This document shows positions 1 through 12,962 of a DNA stretch of 64,000 nucleotides, piece after piece. Below the pieces are notes generated by a model that did not search any database, was not told where the DNA came from, and worked only from the letters and a program-made list of their open reading frames with translations. Positions within the stretch are counted from its first letter, which is position 1; each line of letters starts with the position of its first letter. This stretch comes from Datisca glomerata (lineage: Eukaryota > Streptophyta > Magnoliopsida > Cucurbitales > Datiscaceae): the NCBI GenBank assembly GCA_003255025.1, contig QANY01009110.1, positions 1,674,001-1,738,000 on the forward strand, given 5' to 3'. A program made the position numbers and the translations under genes.

Positions 1-399
1 TAAGTTTACAATAAATAAAATATCGGACATAATTAATGAATAAAATTTTGAATACTTAGCAGATGATCAAGTAGATCATAAAGTATGGAATATACCTAAA
101 ATTCCTAATATATAAATTAACATAGTTTGTTGCTTCCTTCAAGCCTCAACATCATGTCAAACAATTGAAAAAAAATATTCTTGGGAAAGAGCTTGAAACT
201 TGTCAATTACTTTCTCTTAATGCAATTAAACATCACATTGAAGAAGGATATAATTTCATGTTGGAATATGTCCATAAAGTAGCGTGTAATAACTATTTAT
301 TTATATTTAATTATTTCTCAGACATTTGTATCACTGAAGTTTTTATGAATAAATTGAAAGTTTTATTTAAATTAAAGTGTGTTTATAAATTACTCAAGT

Positions 400-2180
400 C
401 CTGAAACTATTGTCAATGAAAGAATAGTGAAGACAGAAGCGTCTCCAAATGAACTACTGTCAACGATATTCGCAGTCTTAGGATCGACTGGACAATCGAA
501 TCTGATTACGACTGTTAGGTTGAACCGTTGAATGTCAGTCTTAGGGCATCAGAGTGGAGACTCAAATGATTAACCTATACATGTTATGAATATGTTGAAT
601 AGACCGGTAATAAATTAGTTTAGAGCTCAAAATCGTTTACCTAACTCTAAATCTAATTGTTCCACCTTAAAGGGTATTTTCATAATTACCTTGATCTTGA
701 GGTGAATACGTAACTTGACTTGGTTAGTTGCAATCTTTGATATGTCAAATGAGTGAGTTCAAATTGGTGGGTAATACCTCGGTTGTTGAGATTGAAATTT
801 AATTAAGTAGGAGTTGCACGATTCACAAAAATTCGGGGTTGGATTGTGAAAGCAACAATATCACCTTATACTTTATTGATTGGCGTATTAATAAATTAAC
901 TTGGCCAAGTATTCGATGAAATAAGTCATTTAATAAGACTTGTGAATTGTACGAGATAATTCACTAACATGTTTTTCTTATTCACAATCAATAAAGGAGT
1001 TAAGGAAATAATAACAAGAGGGGTAAATGGTAATTTAGATTCCACTCTTGTTACTGATATTCACAATTGGTATTGTGTTAAAATATTATGTGAACCGTGA
1101 AAATAAATAGAGTTTATTTACACCAATAAAAAATGCAGCGCGCATGAATGACGAGTTGATTCGGCACCGAACCTATAGTGCAGTCGTACGATGTCACGAT
1201 TAAAGAGGTCAAAAATTTACGGAGATAAATTCGTCAGGTATTTGAATCCCAAGTTTTGTTCATGTGGGTTCATTCGGTCTTAGAAATAGCTTAGAGAATA
1301 AGAATAAAAAAATGAACTAACTAGGACCAAAATGTGTTTTGGTGCCAAGTCATATTTCCTACACCTATATGTGATAGATGATATCATTTAAGTTAATTAG
1401 GTGTAATTCTTGTATTGAATTAATTATTTATTATTTTCTAATTATTAGATAATTAGTTAAATAAAAAATTAATTAATTGATAATGATCAATTATATTTAT
1501 CAATTGTATTGATGAATTTCAATACAATTAAAACTCTAGCAGATCATGTGATTTTCAGCAATAATAGATGATTAGAGATTTTTTTGGAAATTTTATACCA
1601 TATGGGTATATTTGTAAATACCATAAATTACTTTTTGATAAATATCTAATAGTAATTTGATTGCAAAGAGATAATGATGATAAGATACAGTTGTTATCAA
1701 TACACACAAAAAAGAGAAAAAAGTTTTCTCCACTCACTACTGTTGCCGCCGAAATTAATCTGAAGAAAGAAGATTTGATTTTTCTTCTTCAATCGTTTTG
1801 AGAGTCCACACTCAAATTCCTACGTAAAATTATTCTGAGATATATTTCTGAAATTAACGGGTAGTTGTTGGTGGATTAATTCGCATATCATTCGTGGAAG
1901 ATCAAGTTTGTGTTTTTGATCTTAAACCTTGAAGAATACGAAGAACGCTCCGAAGAGTTCACCAGTTCAGAAATTCTACGATACATAGTAAATGTGAAAA
2001 ATCAGTTTCCCTTAATCTATTCATTTTAATATCGTATATGCATGATCAAACTAAAATTGGTTTTATATTATTTAATATGATTAAATAAGTTAAATCGAAA
2101 AAATTTTATATTCCGTCCACGAACCATTCATGGTTCAAATCTATTTTTCTTTAATTTTAAAACCGATCGATCCTATCAAT
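400..2180 (+). repeat. Probable LTR-retrotransposon 5' LTR remnant (left edge uncertain)
   Basis: The stretch ends in ...CA directly before a perfect initiator-tRNA primer-binding site at 2181, as expected for a 5' LTR. I could not find the left LTR edge, and no second LTR copy lies in the window, so the start is approximate. No coding sequence is visible in it. This could be a TRIM- or LARD-type element, or an element cut by other events. Confidence 0.45.
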
Positions 2181-2192
2181 TGGTATCAGAGC
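2181..2192 (+). other. Primer-binding site for initiator tRNA-Met
   Basis: TGGTATCAGAGC is the exact complement of the 3' end of plant initiator tRNA-Met, the common primer of plant LTR retrotransposons. It follows a ...TATCAAT end, which fits an LTR terminus a few bases upstream. No gag or pol follows. Confidence 0.6.
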
Positions 2193-5100
2193 GTAGGTTT
2201 AAGATTATGTATATAGATAATTAAAATGAATGTATCGTAAATTTATGGATATTGGAATATGTTAGTATGGTAGATTCAAAATTGTTTTAAATATGTTTTG
2301 TGAGTGGATCCTGAACTATTGACTCTAGGCGTTTTTTTATTTAGAATTGATGTAAGCCGATTTTGAGGCATAGGAATTTATGTAATTTAATTATTGCAAT
2401 TGTTGTAAATTTTAAATCCGTTGTAAATTCATCATCGCCTCGAAATCGTAGTCAGAAATCACTCAAAACCGCCACCGAGAAATCGCTGGGCAGCCACTAA
2501 GAAGAGCACCGGAAATGCTACTGTTCACTGGCGGCACTGTTCTCTCCGATATTGTTCACCGGCGGTATTTGTTCATGTAGGTACTATTCACCAACGGTAC
2601 TGTTTACCGCTGGCCGCCGCTCACCGCTGCTGTTATGTGTTGTCCATATTTTAATACTGGAAGTTTATATAACATATATATTTCAAAAACACCATAATTT
2701 TTGTAGAAATAAATGTCAATATAATATATATTGTACATGTAATATATAATATATTTTGTATATATGGTAAATGTCATATATACTATATTCATCTAATTGT
2801 CTATTAGTTTTGATGTTCTTCATACTTATGTATTTCTAATGATTTTTTTAAATAGCCTCATTATGATAAATACTAGACGGAATTCAACTCGTAACGGGTG
2901 GGCAGTGCGTAACATTTATTCGGCCGGCTCGGAAATGCCCAAATCCTTCATTAAGAGAGGGTTTCTCAATAAATTAACTTGGTTGCACTTTGGAAGGCTC
3001 TATCAATATTCCTGTGGTTAACATTTGAAGTATAGACCGGAATTTTCAGTTCCGTTCTGGTTGGTCAATTCATGCTCCAAGTTCTAACGCTTCAGTTTTT
3101 AAGTATCTAATCATTAATGAGTTGTCAAAGTGAGTCTGTATGCCACTTTGAAAAAAATATGCATTTAAGCTAATGTATTCATTTTTTATTGGGCTTGACT
3201 TTCACCAATAGTGCTACATGGTCTGCCTCGGATGAAGAAACATCAAGGCTTTAGCCCCAGCTGATAGGTTAACTAATCTACTGCTGGATGTATACCTTTT
3301 GCAGCTAATCATTTTGATATAATATATTAACATCTAAAATGTGCTAATAATATACTCTGAGACGGAAGAATTGGAACCTCCATATAAACTCATCGCCTTA
3401 ACGGTTGGCTCGAGTTAAGCCATGATATTCAATAGTAGATTTATAAATTCACTTATATACACTTTACACTCGATATTTTGGATAAGACTTTCATCCTCTT
3501 TGCATGGTAAAAATAGATTATTTTAAGTAGTGAAGTATGATCTTTTCATAGAACAACACAATGATTCAAAATGACAAAACACAATACAAAATTAAAAGTG
3601 TTTGTGAATCCGAAGCCTGCTTAAGATAAATGGCCTTGAAGAAAAGTCTAGATTGACTCCCTGGTGAAAGCGGGAAAAAGACGACTCAACCTTTTTTCTT
3701 TCTTTGTCAGCCGACTTGAAAGGTGCTCTCAGTGTACCGCCGGTAAGGAAGAGAAGAAAAAGGTGTTGTTGCGTTAAATAGTATCGAGATAATGGGATTA
3801 CATGGTGTATGGGCAATTCATTTGAGTCCTTAAGTAGATGCCATGTGTCCCAACTATGCCATCGACCTAGCCAAAAAGGAATCGAGCTCACTCTTTATCA
3901 GCAATAGCATGCCACGAGGAAGAGGATCTTGTAGGCCATCACCATCATAGCTCAACTCGAGGACGATAATTCAAGATTGAGCGCTCACTCGCCACATCAG
4001 CACTATCATTATATTGTAGAAAATCTTCTAAGTGGCTAATTAAGAGTGACCCTTGAAAGTTGACGTCACCTATCATTGTATGCCATGTCATCACCGTAAT
4101 CTTTGCGCCAGGTGGGTCTTACCGCATTTTAATATAACCATTAACGTGTCAAGTTTTATCAAATGCATTTCACATCAGTTACCTCAACATCCTTGCCAAG
4201 GCTAGTTCCTCCCAATAAATAAAACAATCTGACTCTACGAGAAGGTTTTGGTCTTAGTGATATTCTATCTCAATAAGCTCAAATGATTTAATTTACACTT
4301 CGTATGCTCTTCGGCGATGGCCCACCCCACTATTGCTACTTACTTTAAGGTTCTTGGATTGTTTGTAAGTGCAAAAGATTACTCATCATTGCAGAACATG
4401 TATAATATCATCTGAAAAGAACAATTATGAAAAGGATAGAAGTGTAAACCAAAATAAAAATCACAATTAATGCCAAGTTAGGGTAGAGGGCTTGAGTTGT
4501 AACATATCAAACTAATCCACATAATATGTTGACCATTTGATTGAAATTAATGACTACATCTTTATCATTTTTAAAGATGATTTATTAAAAATATAGGATT
4601 GACAACGATTTCTAGATTCTTCTAGCTACTGTTACGTGAATAAGGAAGTAATTTCTCTCATGGATTGACTCAAATATCTAATAACATTAAGTGTAAATGT
4701 CTAAATTCATATGTAATTTGAACTCATCGGTTACAAAGTTATATACCTAGTTAACCTCTTCCGGCATCATAACAACAAGCAAATACAAATTGTCATTCTA
4801 GGTGAAATCCTCTCTTTTTTAACTTATACAATTATTGTTACTTTTATTGGCTAAATTTACTCTTTGAAACAAAGGAAATTGATGAAAAAGAATATAAAAC
4901 ATTGAAGATTTTGCTACCAAGGAATTGGATTGAAAGAAAAAAATCATGAAATAATGAACATCATAGTGAAACAAAGTTCATAGTCAATTAGGACCCCACA
5001 TAGCTATGACTAGCCTAGAGATATGAAAAATTAGTGGGTGAGATCTCAAAAAGGAAAAGTTAGGGAGATGATGAAGTTAAGTACAAGTCAATATGATTGT

Positions 5101-5284
5101 GTGTGTTGAGCAGCTTTCCAGCATGTCTATTACCTTTGTCAATTAGGGCAACATATTGTATTTTCGTAACTCCTCCTTTTGAGCATGTGGACGTGAATGA
5201 TATAATCCCAGGCCATTAGAATTTCAGACAAATCGAGGAAAGAGAAATCGTATCATCCAGAGAAATTGTCATATACTCTAAATA
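2193..5284. other. Non-coding, retroelement-derived or intergenic DNA
   Basis: I recognise no gene here. The first few hundred bases are probably the leader of the LTR element whose primer site lies at 2181. The short open frames (2552-3021 and 3592-3891) have no recognisable domain or codon structure. No RNA gene was seen. Confidence 0.5.
2517..2625 (+). repeat. Degenerate short tandem repeat (TGTTCACCGGCGG-type)
   Basis: Variants of TACTGTTCACCGGCGG occur four to five times in about 110 bp, downstream of the primer-binding site. GC content is well above the surroundings. It probably belongs to the leader of the LTR element. Confidence 0.45.
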
Positions 5285-5873
5285 GTCATTTGATTCGTGT
5301 AATTTAAAATGATCATCATAATTCAATTGTCAATAATACAATTGTTCGTTATATATAATTATCATATTTAGTTGTAGATATGATTGAAATGATGAGTGGC
5401 GATTTAAGATTGCTATATTTAATATATGTTAACTTCTGCTATAAATTTGTGTAAATTTTAAGAAATTACTTAAATACTTTTTCAGTTATATTATGTAAAA
5501 AAAATTGTCGTACAATTTTAACATTAGTTTTAATTATGCTTGATTAATATTTAAATTAATTATAATGTTAGATGAAACTTTAATAAAGTTAATTTTAATT
5601 AAATTAATAAAATGAGAGACAAGTGAAATAAAGAAGTGGCATATGTTTTATTTCATATGAAGAAGGTATACAAATAATATTATTTGATATTAGAACTGAA
5701 ATTGTATTGTAAATTAGGATAGCTCATATTTTATAACTGCAGTTTTGCCACAAAATATTATAAATTAGAATTACACGCAAACTAGAATTGCATTATAATT
5801 TAAAAATTACTCCAAAAATCGGTGTAATTCAATAACAAAAAGATTACAAAAGACAGCGTGAATCAAACAGCAT
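5285..5873. mobile_element. MITE-like element, family A, copy 1
   Basis: The left end (GTCATTTGATTCG...) and the reverse complement of the right end (ATGCTGTTTGATTCACG...) form an imperfect terminal inverted repeat about 589 bp apart. The inside is AT-rich and non-coding. A second, diverged copy starts near 15985 and matches over several hundred bases, including the stretch around AAATTTGTGTAAAT. The flanks CTAAATA and CTAAAAA may be a decayed target duplication. Confidence 0.55.
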
Positions 5874-6990
5874 CTAAAAATGTGGAGTTTTCGTTACTCC
5901 TTTTTATAATTAATTATAACAAATTTAAAATATTATACTTTGAGAAATGAGAATGAATAGAAATTTTATATTTGAAAAAAGCATACACGTGTGATCAGAT
6001 GTAGATGAATACTTCAAGAGTACTAAAGGAGAGGGGAAAAAAGAGAGCTCGGGGAAGAGGTCAATTTGTTCTCTTTTTATTTTTTTCTCTTTTCCTATAT
6101 GGACCATATGGTACATGTTAGTTTTATATTTGTTGAATCATCTGAAACGTCAATACAAAAAACAAAATTATATTCTTAATGTGGTTCAGCCAATTTATCC
6201 AGCTCTATGAATATCTCATTATATTATCATATTATATGTTTAACATCGACCCAACCATCTAACTCAAATTTCATTACATCCAAATTTAAACTCACCACAC
6301 ACAACTATAACTTGAAAATCATAACTAACTTAAACAAAATTCATCACTATCAATCGAATTTGATGAATCCATCGAACTATTTACCAGTACCTCATATCTA
6401 TAGATAGACTCACGAAAAACCTCAAATTTCTGATTCGAATTTGAAAACTCATTCAAAGAGCATATCATATAATATATTTTCTAAAAATCTTCATAAATAA
6501 GAAACTTGTTTTAATAAATTTGCCGCATTAAATTTCAACAACTATCACTTATACATAATCTAACGTGTTGCATTTGATCCCACTTTTTAGATTTTAAGTT
6601 GACACATCATCATCATATGTACGAGTGACGTCTCACTCAATTGAAAGGGGAGTTATCTAAACTTTTGTGTGGTGTCATTTGGCTGAAATTACATGTATGT
6701 GTATGTATTATCCGGCACATGAATGCACGTCCATTCATATTGGTGACCTTAGGAGGGTGACAATGCAATGTATGAGACTGACCCACATGCCCCCATTATG
6801 TTTTATATTTCGAAAATATATATGTCATTCTCTGCCTATTTGTTCTTCATATAGGAGCCCTTCACATGGCCCAATATCCAATTTCTATTTCAACTAAACG
6901 GTGTATTGATTCGAGTTAATGACTAGAATGAATTTCGTGAAATTTGCAATTGGTTTGGTAACTTTTTTTTCATAATTATTTGTACAACTT
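5874..6990. other. Intergenic DNA without recognised features
   Basis: AT-rich DNA with a few short open frames (for example 6207-6407 and 6667-6897) that show no domain, intron signals or coding bias. I see no gene or RNA here. Confidence 0.5.
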
Positions 6991-7560
6991 TTGAGTTTTA
7001 AAATATTTATAACCAAATTACTAATATATAAAAAATTTTGTGATGATAAAAATTATTTAATTTTCTCATTCTTGTGAAACAAATTATAATATTCTTATTT
7101 TAGAAAAACTCGTTATCATACTAATATTCATCGATAATATTAATTTTCAATACATAAATCACTCAATTTTTTAACTTTAAAACATTTACAACCAAACTAC
7201 ATTATATAAAATTATTCTGAGGGTAAGATGTTTAACTTTCTCTCTTTTTGTCAAAAAATTATTGTATTTTTATATTAGAAAACTTATTATCATATCAATA
7301 TTTATCAATAATAAAAAAATTTCAGTACATAAATAACTCAATTTTTTTTGCTTTAGAACATTTATAACAAAACTATTAATACATAAAAAAATTTTGACGG
7401 TAAAAATTATTTAATTATTTAATATTTTATAAAATAATTTCTCATAAAACTTATTACCATATCAATATTCATCAATGATATATTTTTTTAGTACACAAAT
7501 GACTCAATTTTTTAGCTTTAAAACATTTATAACCAAACTACTATTAACTCATACAGTTAT
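6991..7560 (+). repeat. Tandem array with about 175-bp period (3-3.5 copies)
   Basis: The phrase AACATTTATAACCAAACTA, with small changes, recurs with its anchor at about 7011, 7190, 7366 and 7531, giving spacings of 179, 176 and 165 bp. Between anchors the order of motifs also repeats (TTATCATATCAATATTCATC, then ACTCAATTTTTT). The unit is close to nucleosome length, as in many plant satellites, but only three to four diverged copies are present. Confidence 0.7.
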
Positions 7561-7594
7561 GTGATGGTAATAGAAATATAAAATCTATGGGTTT

Positions 7595-8163
7595 GATAAT
7601 ATATCTCTTGTCACAATTCTTGATCAAAAGTACTATAAGAATGTAAATTTTGTGACATATATAATCATCGTGTTAATCATATTTTTACTGTCAATTTTTT
7701 CTTATATAAATTTGTTTGAAATATTTTTTTAATATCATCCAATATAGCTCATATTAGACCATAAATTACATTGTTATTACAATCAACCATGCATAATAGT
7801 TGTAGCAAATTGTAATTCTAAATAGTCATTAATTTAAAGTAAAACAATATTTATTTTATGTTTAATTAAATAATATCGTTAAATATGATGTCATTTTTTT
7901 GTCAAAAAAATATGATGTCATTTAATTGTAAGTTAAAAGACAAAATTTAGTAATGAGAGGGAAAATAAAGATAAGCTTGTCCAAAACAGTTTTTCTTTAC
8001 ATCCCCATTCTTATATATGTATATATATTGTATAATATAATATGATGTTTAAATATCATGACACTTGCTTATGAAACATAGATTTTTAAGGCTATATCCG
8101 AAAATTTTAATCCATTATAAAATTATATACATATATAAGAATTGTGACAAGAGATATATTATC
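7595..8163. mobile_element. MITE-like element with perfect 27-bp terminal inverted repeats
   Basis: Bases 7595-7621 (starting GATAATATATCTC) are exactly the reverse complement of 8137-8163. The 569-bp unit is AT-rich and non-coding. I could not define a target-site duplication, so the superfamily is open. Perfect arms suggest a fairly young insertion, or arms under sequence homogenisation. Confidence 0.6.
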
Positions 8164-10120
8164 ATAAGTAGGTATTAATATTCTGTCCTCAGAAGGAGCA
8201 TTTTCACAAACTTACTAATTTTAAGTGTTGAAATTTCGTAATCACAAAGTGGTCTTTTCATTTTTTAGAATTATTGTTGGTATTGGATCCTTGTTATTGT
8301 TTTCTTTAATGGCTTTGTGGTTGGTATTCAATTTGTCGTCTACTTTTGTTTTTTCTGGCACAAAAGACGTAGGGAAACATTTCATCGTCTCATGTTCTTA
8401 GATGTGATCCATTGATCCGATCTAAATCGTTCAATTAAAAAAATAATAATGGTTTAAATTTGACCAACAGAAAAATAAAAAAAATATTATTACATTCTAT
8501 ATGTGTTTTTAAGTTTATCTGAACCATCATTTTTTATTTAATAATTTAAACTGAAGATGTGGTGTGAAACTTAAAAAAAACCTTATGTCACGGAAAATTA
8601 ACTTTCTCCAAACAAGACATGTGGGCGAACAAAGTGCAATATGACATAAATGGGTCTACATTTGTAGGCACAATCATTGTGCCATTTAAGAAAGCCCATT
8701 CCTGTGATCTTTATTTCCTATGATCATGGGACACTTTCCTTTCATCTCAAGCACATGTATAATAAATACATCATGTTTTTCTTTCTCCCTTTGTGATTTG
8801 TACGTGCATGCTCATTTGTGAATGTGATCTCATTGTGAATAAAATATAGATAAAAATATATATAATAGATTTTTGAATATAATACAAATATGTGATTCTC
8901 ATGTCATGTTATGTTATCGTATTATAGTAGTATTGAGTATCATGATATTATATAATGTTATTTTTTACATACACACATATAGTATGGACTCTTTTTTAGT
9001 ACTTTATGCATGTCATACTTGAAAGTCCATAACGAAAGTGAAAGAGGAAAATGAAAGTCTGAGATAGTGTCCGACCACTCTTTTCCTTTTATGTATAAGA
9101 TATATCATGTGTTGAACTTTTCATTTATTTTTTTGGGAAAATTAATAAAATTTTATGTAAATATCATATAAATATATAATTAAAAATGAAAGATGTGATG
9201 TGATGTCATATTACTTGAACTTTAGAATATCTAACAAGATGAATATTGACTAATCTCACACACTAAACCCTAAAAAATGTCCACCTTTCCAAAAATATTA
9301 TGGACAACATTCTTATAATTTGAACGAGGATAAAGCATGTTAAAAAATTATCTCCTATTTAAAAGAGAAAAAAAGCAAGTCATATTGATGTACTGTTTTG
9401 TTGGTTAATTGTTGGAAGAAAATTGATTCCCTTAAATAAAGATAATGGAAATTTTAATCACAGTCAAATCAATAATGTGTCTTTGTTGGCATCATTGGAC
9501 AAAAAGCTGTCTTCTTTGAATATTAATGAAGATCTGTCAAGACCAGTTGTCAATAGAATTCAATAGGATTGAATCCTGTTATGGGACTACGTTCGCAAGA
9601 TTTAAGTCTTAGATTTAGATTTTAACATACTAAATAAAAACATTATAAATTTTAAAAAGAATAGCATCTGATTTTTTTTTTCATTTTTTTAGTCTGGTCC
9701 GGTCTGAGCTACCCCGATTCTACTGTCAATTATATATAATAAGCACAAGATAAAATGTCTCTAAATTAAATCACACTCATGTAAGTTACATGCACATTCA
9801 TATGATTGAACTAAAAAATGAATCATTTTTACAGTTATCCATTTTATAAATCCACGTATAATTTTTTCACACATTTATTTCACCATTTTTCTTCACATTT
9901 AATTATCAGAATTTTCGTTCACATTTATCCATAACTTATCTACATTCTATAATTTATAATTCTCTAATAATCTAACTATATTAGAATGGGAGAATATGGA
10001 TAAACATTCGTTGGACAAGTTAGTCTCCTTATAATTCCTACAAATCACATAATACCCCTTTATACGATACTTGCGTATGAACTAGTTTGTCATGAAATAT
10101 CGAAACAATTAATTAAATAA
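8164..10120. other. Intergenic DNA without recognised features
   Basis: AT-rich sequence with no supported gene. I found no exon-like open frame, tRNA or element boundary on either strand. Confidence 0.45.
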
Positions 10121-10196
10121 TTCATTGTACTAATTGTTCTCGATTGTCATTTAGTTTTCATTGTACTAATTGTTCTCGATTGTCATTTAGTTTTCA
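10121..10196 (+). repeat. Two-copy tandem duplication, 36-bp unit
   Basis: The unit starting TTCATTGTACTAATTGTTC occurs at 10121 and again, unchanged over its length, at 10157. It looks like a recent local slippage or duplication event in intergenic DNA. Confidence 0.85.
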
Positions 10197-10299
10197 TATT
10201 TTTTGAAAAATTAGAAAAGTTCATTAAGTTAATACTGAATGAATTGGAAATGCTTAAATTTTTGCAGTCTACTTATATAGATCTTCCCTAGTTTTTTGG

Positions 10300-10740
10300 T
10301 GTTCATGGTTTGGTTAGTTAATATTGTCAAACCAAACTAAATCATAACTTAAAGAAGAACCAAACTGAACTAAAAAATTCGGTTCGGTTTGATTATATAG
10401 ATTAGCCGAAGTGATGGAATTTTTTTAGAATTTTCAATATCAAACATTTAAAAATCTCAACATAATTTATGGGTTTCAAATGCAATCACAACATTAAAAC
10501 TAAAAAAAAATAATGGCAAACAAAAAATAAAACTAAAATTTTAGTCCGGTTCAGTGTGAAATTATATAATAAAAAATACAAAATCTTAAATTTTGGTTCA
10601 GTTTTAAACTCGCCGGAACTTTGAACCGAACTAAATTTCGGTTCTTAAATCTTTTGAACCGAATCAAACTAAAGAGACTTAAAAAATCGATAAACCAAAT
10701 GAAAAAAGCCTCCATATAAACTCTAAACAATCTAGAGAGG
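10300..10740. repeat. Remnant of a CCGAAC/GTTCGG-rich non-autonomous DNA element
   Basis: Dense GGTTCGGTTTGG- and CCGAACTAAA-type motifs occur in both orientations, as in subterminal regions of many plant hAT-like non-autonomous elements. Related motif clusters occur at 42606-42765 and 44500-44665. No clean ends or target duplication were found. Confidence 0.4.
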
Positions 10741-12337
10741 GTGAACATGTTGCTATCTAAAAATTTAAACTTTAATCAAATTAATTTAGCACATTGAAGA
10801 AATGTCATATTAAATCAAATCAACCATTCACCATGCTACCAACAATATAACGATAGAGATAGACACACAAGTTTTTTATGTAGAAAACCCAACCGTGAGA
10901 AAATGAAGGGACCTCGTCCAGTAAATAATCTACTAAGAATTTAAACGAGTATAAATACCAGATTTACAAACCAACTCAAGCATATCTGATCATTTTGCCG
11001 CACCTCTTGACTCCTGGTACTTCCTTTGACTTATTGTAGATTCTTCATCGAGCTCGTCAATCTTAAAATCCCTCCAAAGCACAAACTATCACCAATCTGA
11101 CTCGTCCATCTCAATTCCACATCAAGTCACAAGTACTTCCAAACTCGATCATTTGGCATAAAATAGTTTATGATGAAAAGGAGTCTCTAGGGCATAAAAT
11201 AGTTTAAGAAATTGAACTTTCCTTTGAAAAAGAAATGAAAAACAATTATAATGCTTATGAAAATATTTTGTTTGAAAACAAAAAAAACATTAAAATATTT
11301 CAAAAGCCAACATTATTTAGGAAAACAATTTGAAGCTTTTAAAAATATGAGCAAATTTTCTCGAAACCTAGCTGTAAAATCGTGGAAGCTTAAAAACCCT
11401 AGATTCTTTTTTGTAAACATAAACTTGCTAACCCTCTCATCTAATATTCATGAAATAAGGAGGAATATATATAGAGGGAATATTAGGCCAAAATATATAT
11501 TTAAACATTTTTTAAATTGGAGATCAATCGCCAGAAAGGGGGATCGCCCGCTAGAGGTCAGAATGTACCTTTCTTTTAAAAATGAGTTCAACGATTGATC
11601 GCTGTATAGGGCGGTCGATTGTTGGAAGTCATAATTAATCATTTTAAAAATGAGTCCAGCAATCGATTCTCACTTATCAGCGATCTATCGATGCAACGAC
11701 ACAAAACATGGAAACATATATTTTTTTAACCCTCAAATATACAAAAGATAATCTTTTAATAACACTATATCGGTGTCTTAAACAAGTGTCTCAATTTTTT
11801 CTTTAAATTTCGTATAAACATTCGATCAAGAGGATTATGACTCTAATATTTACAAAGTTTTGTTTACGGAAAATGTCAATTACAAAAATAATACATATAA
11901 AAATTTTACTTCAGCAAGTTATTTTCAGTCTAGTTGTTAGTTAAATTCTGTTCAATACAAAAATTGTACTCCTGATAACTCTTTTTATAGTTAATTGAAA
12001 AATTATGACCATCATTCCATGCAGGTATAAAAGTATATTATAAACACTGGTTTTCTTATTACGTGTTGGAGTTGGCGAAAGTAAAAGTAAAAAGATTGGG
12101 ATGCAAAACAGTTTTGGTGAATTTTTCTTTTTGTTAAACAATTGTGAAAGAGATGTTGAATTTTTATTTTTGGAAAGAGATATCAAATTTATTGTTGGCA
12201 AGCGGCCTAGTATCTCGTCACGTGATGGAGACATCGTACAGTTAAGTCATAATGAAACCTGAACGCATATATTTAAAATAAATAAAAGAAATAAAATACC
12301 AGTTTAACAGTTAGTAATTGATCCTACCTTTATTACC
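10741..12337. other. Intergenic DNA without recognised features
   Basis: No gene recognised. The 115-codon frame at 11251-11598 is rich in Lys, Phe and Asn, as expected for random AT-rich DNA, and matches no family I know. Confidence 0.45.
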
Positions 12338-12345
12338 ATATCATA

Positions 12346-12954
12346 CAGGGGTGTTTAACGGTTGGGCTGGTCGGATTTTTAGAGAAAAATGAGATCAGAC
12401 CAAAAATTACGGTCCTCCTATATGGAGGACCGAACAGACCAAAACACTGTAAAAAATCTGAACCGACCAGACCGAACTTCAACAGTCGGTTCGAACGGAT
12501 TTTACGGTCTAAGTACGCGTGATAAATACACATAATTTTCAGATTAAAAGTTTAACACATGATTAATACATTGAACATATTATACGCGTGACAAATACGC
12601 TTTATTTTAAGGCATGCTTTAATAGCACATGCATGTGGGCGCTTACTTCATCATGAGAAGGCAGATGTAGTATTTTTATAACTCATTCTCACTTTAACTC
12701 TCTATTTCCTTTCCGATGTGGGAATGGGAAAAAGTTACTTTTTACTTGAAAAAACATTATATATATNATTATACGGTCGATCTGGTCGGTCCGATCCAGA
12801 ATTGGTTAAAATTCTGGACCGCACCGAAAGTTCAATCCTCTCTAAAAGGAGGACCGGACCGACTAAATATGAGAAAAAAAATTGTCCAGACCGATCGACT
12901 TCGATCTGATCTGGATCGGATACGATCTGGGCGACTTTTGAACATGCCTGCCTG
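12346..12954. mobile_element. hAT-type MITE with 8-bp target-site duplication
   Basis: The element begins CAGGGGTGTT and its reverse-complemented right end begins CAGGCAGGCATGTT, a hAT-like CAGG terminus. It is flanked by a perfect 8-bp direct repeat, ATATCATA, at 12338-12345 and 12955-12962, the length typical of hAT insertions. The 609-bp inside is non-coding. It has GGTCCGGACC-type subterminal motifs in both arms and a small hairpin at GGTCCTCCTATATGGAGGAC. One base (12767) is N. Confidence 0.85.
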
Positions 12955-12962
12955 ATATCATA

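Noticed and set aside
3592..3891. 99-codon minus-strand open frame in GC-moderate DNA
   Set aside because: No recognised domain, no splice context, no promoter; consistent with chance or a decayed retroelement.
9241..9300. AACCCTAAA words resembling telomere repeat
   Set aside because: Only a single unit occurs; no array.
11251..11598. 115-codon plus-strand frame
   Set aside because: Lys/Asn/Phe-rich composition of random AT-rich DNA; no intron or promoter signals.
12716..12955. Two overlapping frames in the hAT MITE
   Set aside because: They lie within a non-autonomous element, cross an N, and have no transposase motif.
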